In this document: piece by piece, positions 1 through 8,398 of the stretch
Numbering within the stretch: position 1 is the stretch's first letter
How the letters are laid out: each line of letters begins with the position of its first letter
Origin: JAYODZ01 sp965662735
Lineage (GTDB): Bacteria; Pseudomonadota; Alphaproteobacteria; RS24
Reading direction: 5' to 3'
Length of the DNA stretch: 64,000 bases
NCBI GenBank assembly: GCA_965662735.1
Contig: CBFIIU010000004.1
Coordinates: 45,862-109,861 of the forward strand
Translations under genes and position numbers: made by a program
Notes under the pieces: generated by a model
What the model was told of the DNA's origin: nothing
Database searches by the model: none
Seen by the model: the letters and a program-made list of their open reading frames with translations, nothing else

Positions 1-272
1 ATCAGGCCGTGCACTTGCCTCATCCTTTTAACCATGAAATTTTATGGCGCGACGACCATCTCTACGATGTATTGATCGAAATTGGATATAATGACGCCCC
101 GGCTCACGCAGGGCTCGGCAGCGCTATTTTTTTACATTTGCAGAAAAATAACTATCAGGCGACACGCGGCTGTGTCGCGATTGATCTTGACGATATGCTC
201 ACCCTCATTCCAACGCTGCGCGTGGGAAGTCAAATCCAGATCACGCGCGATCAGCTCTCTCAAGCCTCATAA
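1..272 (+). CDS. L,D-transpeptidase (YkuD family), 3' part only
   Basis: Only the C-terminal end of the gene is present; the frame is open from the first bases of the window, and the GTG at position 9 is an internal valine codon. L,D-transpeptidases cross-link peptidoglycan or attach lipoproteins to it in the periplasm, using a cysteine nucleophile. The visible part carries the family's conserved end: a His-Ala-Gly-Leu-Gly-Ser stretch (HAGLGSAIFLH) followed by TRGCVAID. In the family the histidine and the cysteine of the xGC motif are catalytic, and both are present. The stop overlaps the stop of the convergent yggS gene by 6 bases. Assignment is by motif; which subgroup it belongs to cannot be told from the fragment. 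Confidence 0.82.
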   Translation, partial: QAVHLPHPFNHEILWRDDHLYDVLIEIGYNDAPAHAGLGSAIFLHLQKNNYQATRGCVAIDLDDMLTLIPTLRVGSQIQITRDQLSQAS

Positions 273-956
273 GGTCGCGGTTGGTCGCTCTCCAAATAAG
301 GCTCGGCCGACGCGAATATGAGTGGCGCCTTGGGCAATCGCAATTTCAAAATCATCGCTCATTCCCATGCTCAAGCCCGTCACCCCCGAGGCCCGCGCTA
401 AATTAGCCAATAATGCAAAATGTGGGGCCGGCGCCTCATCAACGGGGGGAATGCACATCAGACCTATGATAGGGAGGCCCAAGGCCCGACACATATCGAT
501 AAAAGCCGGTGCTTCTTGCGGCAAGACGCCCGCTTTTTGGGGCTCTGCCCCCGTATTGACCTGAATAAATAAAGACGGGAAGCCCGCCGAGGCAGTCGAT
601 GCCATTTTATCCTGCTCAGCGGCAAGAGCGGTGGCGAGTTTTGCACGATCGAGGCTGTGAATGACATCAAACAGCGCAACAGCCTCCTTGACCTTATTGC
701 TTTGCAAGGGGCCGAGAAGGTGTAACTGAATAGCGTCGTAATCGGCCTTCAAGCTCGGCCATTTTTTCTGCGCTTCTTGCACACGATTTTCGCCAAAATG
801 GCGCTGGCCGGCATCCAAAACCGGCCGAATAGCTTCGGCGTCAAAGGTCTTTGACACGGCTATCAGCGTAATATCCTCGGTGTTTCGCTGCCAGGCATGG
901 GCGGCGGCGTTCTTCCGCGCCTGAATTTCCGCGAGCGCGCCATTGGGTGCTGACAT
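267..956 (-). CDS. yggS: YggS family pyridoxal phosphate homeostasis protein
   Basis: A 229-residue PLP-binding protein of the YggS/PROSC family, which buffers vitamin B6 in the cytoplasm and has a single TIM-barrel domain without known catalysis. The PLP lysine sits in LIAVSKT (K36), followed by the family signature HFGENRVQEA near residues 53-62. The C-terminus shows the phosphate-binding LSMGMSDDFEIAI and RVGRALFG stretches. The frame extends upstream to 1037, but the ATG at 956 is chosen because it has a strong GAGGAGG ribosome site 5 bases upstream and gives the normal family length. It is convergent with the transpeptidase and divergent from the ThiE-like gene. Confidence 0.93.
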   Translation of the reverse strand: MSAPNGALAEIQARKNAAAHAWQRNTEDITLIAVSKTFDAEAIRPVLDAGQRHFGENRVQEAQKKWPSLKADYDAIQLHLLGPLQSNKVKEAVALFDVIHSLDRAKLATALAAEQDKMASTASAGFPSLFIQVNTGAEPQKAGVLPQEAPAFIDMCRALGLPIIGLMCIPPVDEAPAPHFALLANLARASGVTGLSMGMSDDFEIAIAQGATHIRVGRALFGERPTATL

Positions 957-1084
957 TGTGCCTCCTCGATAGAGCCTGTACACATCCGTACTTTTTGACG
1001 GTGCCCCCAACTTAATCGAAGCTGGTCGGGAAGGCAAAACACCGCTTATGATAAGCCCTCGATTGCGCCAATAAGGAGCCCCCC

Positions 1085-1654
1085 GTGCGGATTTTTATGA
1101 CCGATCTCACGCGCCAGCCGGACTGGCGCCGTGTCATCCAAGCCTTAGGGCCCTTGGACCGTGTGATTATCCGCGATTATCAACACCCCGATCGAGGCCA
1201 GCTGGCGGCGGATATCCAGAATTTCTGTGGGCAGCTGCGCCGTCCACCGAAGCTGTCGATTGCCGCGGATATTGGGCTGGCGCGCCAGTTAAATATGGAT
1301 TTACATCTGCCACAATGGGCCTTGGCGACATCACGACCAGCGGGGGCGGGCCGCCCTCGGCTGATCAGTACCAGCGCCCATAATATGCGGGAAATTTATA
1401 AAGCTGCACGATATGGCGCGCATTGTGTGCTCATTTCCCCTGTTTTCGCGACCAATAGTCACCCAAAGGCCAAGGCGCTCGGCCCGACACGTTTTGCGGC
1501 GCTGGCCAAATCTGCGCAAAATCTCGGCTTGCGCCCCGTCGCCTTGGGGGGAATTCATGGCACAAATTATCGCCAATTGCGTCCGGCGCTGGGCCCGTTT
1601 CCCGATTTAGCTGCAATAGACGGCATTGCGACGCTTCCGAGCCTTTACATTTAA
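1085..1654 (+). CDS. Thiamine phosphate synthase (ThiE/TenI family)
   Basis: A 189-residue TIM-barrel protein of the ThiE/TenI family. ThiE joins the pyrimidine and thiazole halves of thiamine. Visible family features are MTD at the N-terminus, DLHLPQ at about residue 72, SAHNMREIYKA, ISPVFATNSHPKAKALG (the diphosphate-binding SPVF-T-SHP segment) and VALGGIHGTNYRQL. It starts at GTG 1085, preceded by AAGGAG at 1073-1078. It is somewhat shorter than typical ThiE, and no other thiamine gene is adjacent, so a TenI-like or degenerate function cannot be excluded. It is divergent from yggS, with 128 bases between the starts. Confidence 0.78.
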   Translation: MRIFMTDLTRQPDWRRVIQALGPLDRVIIRDYQHPDRGQLAADIQNFCGQLRRPPKLSIAADIGLARQLNMDLHLPQWALATSRPAGAGRPRLISTSAHNMREIYKAARYGAHCVLISPVFATNSHPKAKALGPTRFAALAKSAQNLGLRPVALGGIHGTNYRQLRPALGPFPDLAAIDGIATLPSLYI

Positions 1655-1747
1655 AAACGAGCGGCATAATTTGGTTTACCACTCTAACCCCAGCGCCCCT
1701 GCGTGCCATTGCCGGACATTGCGCGACATGCGAAAAGAGAGCCCTGC

Positions 1748-2284
1748 ATGACTTCTTTTATCCGATCTTCCTCCCTTTCTTTTGCCGTGACCGGCTTGTG
1801 CCTAATTTTGGCGTCCTGCGGTTCATCCTCCAAGGTCGAGTATGATTATCCAAGCTCATCTCTAAGCAACGCCGACCCTGAAATGGGCTCATTGTTTGAG
1901 GGCGCAACAACGTTATTTAGCAGCGGGGGAGAGACGAAGAGCGTAGCCGCTGAATTGCCCGTGAATGGCTATATGTGGCGCGCCGCCCTGGAAACCTTCA
2001 GTTTTCTGCCCATGCGCTCCGCTGACCCCGTAGCCGGCGTCATTATCTCCGACTGGTACAGCAATCCGGTTAAACCCGATGAGCGTTTTAAAGTGACCGT
2101 TTATATTATGGATCGTGATTTACGCGCAGATGCCTTGCGGGTTTCCGCTTTCCGCGAAACACGAACCAATAATAACTGGTCTGCCGCTGATGTCGCTCCT
2201 CAAACCAACCGTCGTCTTGAGGACGCGATTTTAGTGCGGGCACGTGAATTGCGGATCGCCGATCAGGCTGTCAATAAAGACTAA
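1748..2284 (+). CDS. DUF3576 domain lipoprotein
   Basis: A 178-residue predicted lipoprotein of unknown function. The N-terminus has a short charged region, a hydrophobic stretch and a lipobox LASC, with the lipidated cysteine at residue 24; residue +2 is Gly, which does not signal inner-membrane retention. The mature part has the features of DUF3576 proteins found directly upstream of leuS in many alphaproteobacteria (for example the NGYMWRAALETFSFLPM stretch and FRETR). The open frame extends to GTG 1703, but ATG 1748 gives a proper signal peptide. It ends 6 bases before leuS. A link to the downstream lptE in envelope biogenesis is possible, but that is only context. Confidence 0.82.
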   Translation: MTSFIRSSSLSFAVTGLCLILASCGSSSKVEYDYPSSSLSNADPEMGSLFEGATTLFSSGGETKSVAAELPVNGYMWRAALETFSFLPMRSADPVAGVIISDWYSNPVKPDERFKVTVYIMDRDLRADALRVSAFRETRTNNNWSAADVAPQTNRRLEDAILVRARELRIADQAVNKD

Positions 2285-2290
2285 CGCGCC

Positions 2291-5017
2291 ATGACCGACG
2301 CGCTCCAGCCGGATCGATATAATCCGGCAGAACATGAATCCCTATGGCAAGCGGCGTGGAAAAAAGCAGCCTGCTTCGAAGCTGGTGATGCGGCAACAGA
2401 CCCGCGCCCTAAATATTACGTCCTCGAAATGTTTCCCTATCCATCCGGGCGCATTCATATGGGGCATGTGCGCAACTATGCGATGGGCGATGTCATCGCG
2501 CGGTTTAAAAAAGCACAAGGATTTCATGTGCTTCACCCGATGGGCTGGGATGCGTTTGGGATGCCCGCTGAAAATGCGGCAATGGAAAAAGGGGTGCATC
2601 CGGGCGCCTGGACTTATGCCAATATAGAGACCATGCGCGGCCAACTTCAGTCGATGGGGCTCGCCATTGACTGGTCGCGCGAATTCGCGACCTGCGACCC
2701 GAGCTATTATCAGCACGAACAAGCGATGTTTCTCGATTTTTTAGAAGCGGGTTTAGTCGAGCGTCGAGATAGTAAAGTGAATTGGGATCCGGTTGATCAA
2801 ACCGTCCTCGCCAATGAGCAGGTGATTGATGGCAAGGGCTGGCGCTCTGGCGCCCCTGTTGAGCAACGCGCGCTGACCCAATGGTTTTTCAAAATATCGG
2901 ATTTTTCAGATGAGCTGCTCGAGGGGCTCGGCACATTAGAGCGCTGGCCAGAAAAAGTGCGCCTGATGCAGGCCAATTGGATCGGCAAATCCGAGGGCTT
3001 GGCCCTGCGTTTTCAGATCTCGCCGTCAGAGTTGAGTTCAAAGCTGGGCGCGACGGGGTTAGATATTTTTACAACCCGTCCCGACACGCTATATGGCGCA
3101 AGTTTTTGCGCGATCTCGCCGGACCATCCGCTGGCCGAGGCCTTATCACAGCACAATCCGGCGATTGCTGAGTTTCGAAAAAAATGTGCCGCGCGCGGCA
3201 CCAGCGCCAGCGAAATTGAAACGGCGGAGAAAGAGGGCGTTGATAGCGGTTTAACCGTGCAACATCCACTCGATCCGTCCTGGGAATTGCCCATTTTTGT
3301 CGCCAATTTCGTGTTAATGGAATATGGCACGGGAGCGATTTTCGCATGTCCCGCGCATGATCAACGTGACCTCGATTTCGCCCGCAAATATGGCCTGCCC
3401 GTAACACCGGTCGTCTTGCCTCACGCAGAGGATGCCGCGACGTTCACGATCTCCGATCGGGCTTATATTGGCGATGGCACGATGATTAATTCGGGGTCGC
3501 TCGACGGCTTGCCGGCCGAGCAGGCGAAGACGCAGATGATTGACATGCTTGAGGCGGCCGGTCAGGGCGAGCGTCGAATTAACTATCGCTTGCGGGATTG
3601 GGGTATCTCGCGCCAGCGTTATTGGGGATGCCCTATTCCGATTATTCATTGCCCGCAATGCGGGGTGGTTCCGGTTCCGCGCGCGCAGCTTCCGGTCACC
3701 TTGCCCGAGGATGTCACCTTTGATCGCCCTGGCAACCCGCTGGAACATCACCCCAGCTGGAAGCATGTCGATTGTCCGAGCTGCGGCGCCGAGGCTCGCC
3801 GGGAAACCGATACATTCGATACATTTGTAGATAGCAGTTGGTATTTTGCACGCTTCACGGGGCTCACTGCAGAGGCGCCCATTGATCGTGACCAAGCGGC
3901 CGCCTGGTTGCCGGTCGATCAATATATTGGCGGGATCGAGCACGCTATTCTGCATTTGCTGTATTCACGCTTCTATAGTCGCGCCATGCACCATGTCGGA
4001 TGGCTGAAGTGCACCGAGCCCTTTGCCGGTCTGTTTACCCAAGGCATGGTTAATCACGAAACCTATAAGGATCCGGATGGACGGTGGCTGGCCCCTGAAG
4101 AAGTGATGGCGAATGAGGACGNNNNNNNAGGCATGGTTAATCACGAAACCTATAAGGATCCGGATGGACGGTGGCTGGCCCCTGAAGAAGTGATGGCGAA
4201 TGAGGCCGGCGCTTGGGTTGTTAAGGCCGACCCGGCGCGTGCCGTGACCGTGGGTGGTGTCGAGAAAATGTCGAAGTCGAAACGTAATGTGATCGACCCG
4301 ACACATATCATCGCGCGCTATGGCGCCGACACAGCGCGATGGTTTATGTTGTCCGATAGCCCTCCCGAGCGCGACGTCCAATGGACAGAGGCCGGCGTCG
4401 AGGGCGCTTGGCGGTTTGTACAGCGTGTGTGGCGCTTAATCCACAAAGTGTCAGAGTTTCCCATTTCCGAACCTTCGCAAGAGGCGAGTGAGAACAGCGA
4501 CGCCCGCGCGATTTATGCTGCCAGCCAAAAGGCTTTGCGCGATGTGACGGATGATTTGGGCCATCTCGCCTTTAACCGAGCCGTCGCACGCATTTATGAG
4601 CTGACCAATGTCCTCAGCAATTCCTTGAATGAAGCCACGCAAAATCAGAACACCGATCAAGCTGCTCTTCAATCGTCTCTGCGCGCGGCGAGCGTCGTGT
4701 TAGTGCAGCTCATTGGCCCCATGATGCCGCATCTCGGCGAGAGCTGTTGGCAGAAATTGGGACAAACGGGCCTATTGGCGGAAGCTCCCTGGCCTGCGAT
4801 TGATCACTCCGTCTTGGTTGCCGAGACGCTGGTCTTGCCCGTCCAGATTAATGGGAAAAAACGCGCCGAAATCAGTGTACCTCATGATGCAGATGTGGCT
4901 ATGATTGAGGAAATCGTGCGCGCGGATGACGCCATAGCAAAACTCATAGAGGGCCGAAACATTGTCAAAACCATTATTGTCCCTGGACGCATCGTCAATC
5001 TCGTCATTAAGGGATAA
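2291..5017 (+). CDS. leuS: Leucyl-tRNA synthetase, with an assembly duplication
   Basis: Class I leucyl-tRNA synthetase, charging tRNA-Leu in the cytoplasm. The HIGH motif appears as HMGH (residues 56-59) in FPYPSGRIHMGHVRNYAMGD; the editing domain is recognisable by FTTRPDTLYGA and GTGAIFACPAHDQRD, and KMSKS lies at bases 4265-4279. As written the frame codes 908 residues, but bases 4042-4118 are repeated at 4129-4205 on either side of seven Ns. The offset is 87 bases, so the frame survives. Removing it gives 879 residues, a normal length. The real gene is almost certainly intact and the repeat an unmerged contig overlap. LptE starts inside its 3' end. Confidence 0.96.
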   Translation: MTDALQPDRYNPAEHESLWQAAWKKAACFEAGDAATDPRPKYYVLEMFPYPSGRIHMGHVRNYAMGDVIARFKKAQGFHVLHPMGWDAFGMPAENAAMEKGVHPGAWTYANIETMRGQLQSMGLAIDWSREFATCDPSYYQHEQAMFLDFLEAGLVERRDSKVNWDPVDQTVLANEQVIDGKGWRSGAPVEQRALTQWFFKISDFSDELLEGLGTLERWPEKVRLMQANWIGKSEGLALRFQISPSELSSKLGATGLDIFTTRPDTLYGASFCAISPDHPLAEALSQHNPAIAEFRKKCAARGTSASEIETAEKEGVDSGLTVQHPLDPSWELPIFVANFVLMEYGTGAIFACPAHDQRDLDFARKYGLPVTPVVLPHAEDAATFTISDRAYIGDGTMINSGSLDGLPAEQAKTQMIDMLEAAGQGERRINYRLRDWGISRQRYWGCPIPIIHCPQCGVVPVPRAQLPVTLPEDVTFDRPGNPLEHHPSWKHVDCPSCGAEARRETDTFDTFVDSSWYFARFTGLTAEAPIDRDQAAAWLPVDQYIGGIEHAILHLLYSRFYSRAMHHVGWLKCTEPFAGLFTQGMVNHETYKDPDGRWLAPEEVMANEDXXXGMVNHETYKDPDGRWLAPEEVMANEAGAWVVKADPARAVTVGGVEKMSKSKRNVIDPTHIIARYGADTARWFMLSDSPPERDVQWTEAGVEGAWRFVQRVWRLIHKVSEFPISEPSQEASENSDARAIYAASQKALRDVTDDLGHLAFNRAVARIYELTNVLSNSLNEATQNQNTDQAALQSSLRAASVVLVQLIGPMMPHLGESCWQKLGQTGLLAEAPWPAIDHSVLVAETLVLPVQINGKKRAEISVPHDADVAMIEEIVRADDAIAKLIEGRNIVKTIIVPGRIVNLVIKG
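4042..4118 (+). repeat. Direct repeat copy 1 in leuS (assembly duplicate)
   Basis: This 77-base segment is identical to 4129-4205 and is separated from it by ACG plus seven Ns. It encodes the GMVNHETYKDPDGRW stretch of LeuS, which occurs once in normal LeuS proteins. It is best explained as two contig ends that overlap but were joined with a nominal gap. Confidence 0.93.
4122..4128. other. Assembly gap, 7 N, inside leuS
   Basis: Seven undetermined bases between the two copies of the 77-base repeat. The true distance is probably negative, meaning the contigs overlap here. Confidence 0.98.
4129..4205 (+). repeat. Direct repeat copy 2 in leuS (assembly duplicate)
   Basis: Second, identical copy of the 77-base segment at 4042-4118. 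This copy continues smoothly into the KMSKS part of LeuS, so it is the one in genuine downstream context. Confidence 0.93.
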
Positions 5018-5477
5018 GGCGCGGCCAATCTTTTGTGCGAGTATTGCGAGCTTAATTTTAATAAGCTGTGGGTTTCGTGCGGTCTACCAAAATGGTCAAG
5101 CAAGCCAAGCCATTGTCTCGCAGATGCGGGTCAACGGATCGGATCTATGTGCCGACGCGCTTTCGACCACCTTGGTGAAGCGTGACGATAGCCCGATCAG
5201 TATCGCTTTGCGGGTGACAGAAAAATTAAATGAAGAAAATATTGGCGCCGACCGCGAAGCCGCCCGATTAACCTTGAGCGTGCAAACCGACTATGAAATT
5301 CAGCATCGTGATCGCGATCAGGTGGAGCGGGGCAGCACGCTTCGTACCCGCACCTTCACAAAGCCTGCGTCTGAGTTAGACGAGACGCTTGAAACAGAGA
5401 ATGCGGCGCGCACCGTTTGCAGTGCAATCGCCTTAGATATTCAAAACGCGGTCGAGCGGGTCGCGCCGTCGAAATAA
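4962..5477 (+). CDS. lptE: LPS assembly lipoprotein LptE
   Basis: A 171-residue lipoprotein matching alphaproteobacterial LptE, the plug of the LptD outer-membrane translocon that inserts lipopolysaccharide. The lipobox is LISC (cysteine at residue 36), followed by GFRAVY, which resembles the CGF-P-Y start of mature LptE. No ATG precedes the signal peptide. The best start is TTG 4962, which has GAGGG eight bases upstream and lies inside the end of leuS, so translation is probably coupled to leuS. The order leuS-lptE-holA is widely conserved and supports the call. Sequence similarity within LptE is low, so the name rests on lipobox, length and position. Confidence 0.87.
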   Translation: MSKPLLSLDASSISSLRDKARPIFCASIASLILISCGFRAVYQNGQASQAIVSQMRVNGSDLCADALSTTLVKRDDSPISIALRVTEKLNEENIGADREAARLTLSVQTDYEIQHRDRDQVERGSTLRTRTFTKPASELDETLETENAARTVCSAIALDIQNAVERVAPSK

Positions 5478-5504
5478 TCTGCAGGTGATCGGCGCGATAA
5501 GGAA

Positions 5505-6536
5505 ATGAAATTAAGTGTCGCTAAAGTTGGCCCGTTTCTGAAGGGCCTCTCCACAAAGGCCTGCGGCGGAAAAGTTTTCTTGCTCTACGGTCCCGATCAG
5601 GGCGCCGTTACAGAAGCCGGACGCGCCATCAGCCAAAGTTTTTTAGGTGGCGAGCCCGATCCTTTGCAGCGGGTCGACTGGTCATCGCAAGAGCTTACCC
5701 ATGACGGGCAATTATCCGACGAAGCCGCTGCCCTGCCGATGTTTGGGGGCGCCAAGCTCATTCGGATCCGCGGTACGGGCGAAGCCGTCAAAAAAAATGT
5801 GACACAATATTTGAACGCCGGCACACAAGAAGAATGCTGTGTGATCATCGAGGCGGGAAGCCTCACACCGGCCGATGCGTTACGTAAGCTCATCGAGGGC
5901 AATGATGGGGCCATGGCGCTGCCCTTTTTTGAAGCCGATGCGCGAGAAATTGCCCAGTTGATCCAAGAATTGGTCGAGCAAGACAAAATGCGGATTGAAC
6001 ATGCAGCCTTGGCCAGTCTCGCCAGCCTGCTCGGCACTGATCGCGGAATTGTCCGGCGCGAGATTGAACGGCTGATCTTATTCAAAGGCTCTGAGGGGCT
6101 AATTACGCTCGATGATGTCGAGCAAGCCATGTTGGACCAAAGCCATGCGGGGCTCGATAGCCTCGTTGATGCGGTAGCGTTGGGGCAGACGGATGAAGCC
6201 GATCGGCTTTGGGGTCGGCTCAGCTTGACCGGAACGCGGCCCGAAGCAGCGCTGGCCGCCTTGCGACGACATTTCCATAATTTGCACCAGACTTTGGGCC
6301 TAACCCAAAGCGGCGCCCCTCTGGAGGATGCGTTGAAAACGGCCTTTCGGCCGCCTTTACATTTTAAGCGACGCCCCTTGGTTGAACGACAATGTCGGCT
6401 TTGGTCCTCGGGTAAAATTGAGACGGCTCTTGAGATTGTGCAAGCGACCGATCTGGCCTGCCGACAGACAGGGGCACGCGCTGAGACCCAGTTTTCCTAT
6501 AGTTTATTGCGACTATCGCGCGGAGCGCAGCGATAA
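5505..6536 (+). CDS. holA: DNA polymerase III delta subunit
   Basis: A 343-residue clamp-loader delta subunit that opens the beta sliding clamp. The N-terminus shows the family pattern VFLLYGPDQGAV at about residues 25-36, the degenerate P-loop region of delta, and the LFGGAK-like element appears as LPMFGGAKLIRIRG. The helical C-terminal collar domain includes RPPLHFKRR. It starts at ATG 5505, with TAAGGA immediately upstream at unusually short spacing, and follows lptE by 27 bases. It is convergent with parB, leaving only 5 bases between the two stops. Confidence 0.94.
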   Translation: MKLSVAKVGPFLKGLSTKACGGKVFLLYGPDQGAVTEAGRAISQSFLGGEPDPLQRVDWSSQELTHDGQLSDEAAALPMFGGAKLIRIRGTGEAVKKNVTQYLNAGTQEECCVIIEAGSLTPADALRKLIEGNDGAMALPFFEADAREIAQLIQELVEQDKMRIEHAALASLASLLGTDRGIVRREIERLILFKGSEGLITLDDVEQAMLDQSHAGLDSLVDAVALGQTDEADRLWGRLSLTGTRPEAALAALRRHFHNLHQTLGLTQSGAPLEDALKTAFRPPLHFKRRPLVERQCRLWSSGKIETALEIVQATDLACRQTGARAETQFSYSLLRLSRGAQR

Positions 6537-6541
6537 TAAGG

Positions 6542-7483
6542 CTAGCCTTCCAGCAACCGCCGAATGACATCATCAAGTTGTTCAAGTGTTTTATACTGGA
6601 TCGCCAATCGGCCACCCGCCTCGCCATGATCGATCGACACCGCCAAACCTAAGCCATCCGCGAGCGTTTTTTCGAGCGCCCGCGTATCCGCGTCTTTTTC
6701 GACGTCCCGCTTCGGCGAGGCGGCTTTCGAGGACGGCGCGCCAGAGACGAGTTTTTCAACCGCGCGGACACTCAACCCCTCAGCAATAATTCGCTGGGCA
6801 ATTGCCAACGCATCAGCGACCCCAATTAATGCGCGCGCGTGTCCTGCGGATATTTTATTCTCTTCAACGAGGTGGCGAACCTCTGGCGGCAGCGCCATTA
6901 AACGAAGTGTGTTGGCAACATGGCTTCTGCTTTTTCCAATGGTGCTCGCCAAGGCCTCTTGGGTGTAATCAAACTCGTCCATTAAACGCGCGAAGGCTTG
7001 CGCCTCTTCAATCGGGTTCAGATCGCTGCGTTGAACATTTTCAACGATACCAATTTCCAGCGCTTGCTGATCATTAGCTGTGCTTAAGATAACCGGCACA
7101 TCATGAAGGCCCGCACGTTGCGCAGCGCGCCAACGCCGCTCACCCGCCAAAATCTCATAGCCATCTGACACCGCTCGGACAAGGAGGGGTTGTATAATTC
7201 CCTGCTGTTTCAATGACTTAGCAAGTTCATCCAATTCTTGATCGGGAAAAGATCGGCGCGGCTGGAACTGTCCGGGCCGCAATTGGTCTAGCCCCAGACG
7301 CAGCACCCGCGCGCCGGCGGAGGCATCACCGGGCGCCTCGCTTGATGTCGACGTCAGTGCGGAAGGCGATGCCGAATTGGGCGATGAAATCGGTGATGAA
7401 GTCGGTGATGAGGCAACGTCTGGAACCTCACCAATTAAGGCAGAAAGCCCTCGCCCTAAACCTCGAGACTTTGCTTTACTCAT
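6542..7483 (-). CDS. parB: Chromosome partitioning protein ParB
   Basis: A 313-residue centromere-binding CTPase that loads at parS and spreads along DNA. In order: the N-terminal GLGRGLSALIG motif (residues 8-18), which in the family contacts ParA; a low-complexity linker with a Ser-Ser-Pro repeat (about 25-36); the CTP-binding domain with GERRWRA (114-120); a helix-turn-helix around 173-195 that reads parS; and a C-terminal dimerisation domain. Its ATG overlaps the end of parA by 4 bases, so the two are coupled. Two perfect parS targets are nearby at 8984 and 11015. Confidence 0.97.
   Translation of the reverse strand: MSKAKSRGLGRGLSALIGEVPDVASSPTSSPISSPNSASPSALTSTSSEAPGDASAGARVLRLGLDQLRPGQFQPRRSFPDQELDELAKSLKQQGIIQPLLVRAVSDGYEILAGERRWRAAQRAGLHDVPVILSTANDQQALEIGIVENVQRSDLNPIEEAQAFARLMDEFDYTQEALASTIGKSRSHVANTLRLMALPPEVRHLVEENKISAGHARALIGVADALAIAQRIIAEGLSVRAVEKLVSGAPSSKAASPKRDVEKDADTRALEKTLADGLGLAVSIDHGEAGGRLAIQYKTLEQLDDVIRRLLEG
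7379..7414 (-). repeat. 12-bp tandem repeat in the parB linker
   Basis: Three imperfect 12-base units (7379-7390, 7391-7402, 7403-7414) built on CGGTGATGAAGT. On the coding strand they give a repeating Ser-Ser-Pro-x linker between the ParA-contact motif and the CTPase domain. Period divisible by three, so expansion or loss keeps the frame. Confidence 0.75.
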
Positions 7484-8358
7484 TGTGCACTTTCTCCCGA
7501 TCCCGCAACCAAATCAGCTCCAGCGGATTGCGCCATCGTTTCGCTGGCCGGACCCCGTTCGCGCCGAACCAGCTCAGAGGCCAATTTCATATAGGCAATG
7601 CTGCCACTGCATTTATGATCATATAATAAAGCGGGCTTACCGTGGGACGGCGCCTCGGATAGGCGAACATTTCGAGGGATCAATGTCTCATAGACCTTGG
7701 CTCCAAAATGCTTGCGCACATCTTCCTCGACCTGAACCGATAAATTATTTCGCGGGTCGTGCATGGTGAGAACAATGCCCTGAATATCGAGCTGCGGGTT
7801 GAGCGCGTTTTGAACATATTGGATGGTTGAAACCAATTGGCTCAACCCCTCAAGAGCAAAATACTCACATTGCAAGGGCACGAGAACCGCATTCGCACAG
7901 ACCAGCGCATTCAGCGTCAGCATGTTTAAAGACGGTGGGCAATCAATAAACACATATTTATACCGCGCATGAAGGTCGGTGAAATCGGCCAGCCGATCTT
8001 TTAAAGCAAAAAGCCGCCGAGCATTTTCCGCCAGCTCAACCTCAATACCCAATAAATCCATGCTTGCCGGAACCAAATCAAGACCCGGAACCAATGTCGG
8101 TATTTTAGCCTGCGCCAGGCCCACTTCGCCCAAAAGCACCTCGAAGCTTGTGGTTGTGCGCTGCTCGGGCGGCACCCCTAATCCGGTGCTGGCATTTCCC
8201 TGCGGATCGAGATCGATCACCAAAACGGGCTCGCCAATGGCGGCCAGCGCCGTCGCCAAATTAATCGCCGTTGTGGTTTTTCCGACGCCGCCCTTTTGGT
8301 TGGCAATCGCAAACACGCGTGAAGCTGTTCCGGGGGCTGGCTGAGATGGTTCCGTCAT
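7480..8358 (-). CDS. parA: Chromosome partitioning ATPase ParA (Soj)
   Basis: A 292-residue deviant-Walker ATPase that moves ParB-parS complexes, and thus newly copied origins, along the nucleoid. The deviant Walker A motif KGGVGKTT is at residues 22-29, with the signature first lysine; the Walker A' aspartate lies in VIDLDPQGNASTGLG, and Walker B in FIDCPPSLN. It is followed by parB with a 4-base overlap and preceded by rsmG 40 bases upstream, the usual mnmG-rsmG-parA-parB order. The short N-terminal extension before FAIANQ is Pro/Ser rich. Confidence 0.97.
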   Translation of the reverse strand: MTEPSQPAPGTASRVFAIANQKGGVGKTTTAINLATALAAIGEPVLVIDLDPQGNASTGLGVPPEQRTTTSFEVLLGEVGLAQAKIPTLVPGLDLVPASMDLLGIEVELAENARRLFALKDRLADFTDLHARYKYVFIDCPPSLNMLTLNALVCANAVLVPLQCEYFALEGLSQLVSTIQYVQNALNPQLDIQGIVLTMHDPRNNLSVQVEEDVRKHFGAKVYETLIPRNVRLSEAPSHGKPALLYDHKCSGSIAYMKLASELVRRERGPASETMAQSAGADLVAGSGESAQ

Positions 8359-8398
8359 ATCGTCATCATATAGAAATCAAGCGTAAATCACAGCAGTT

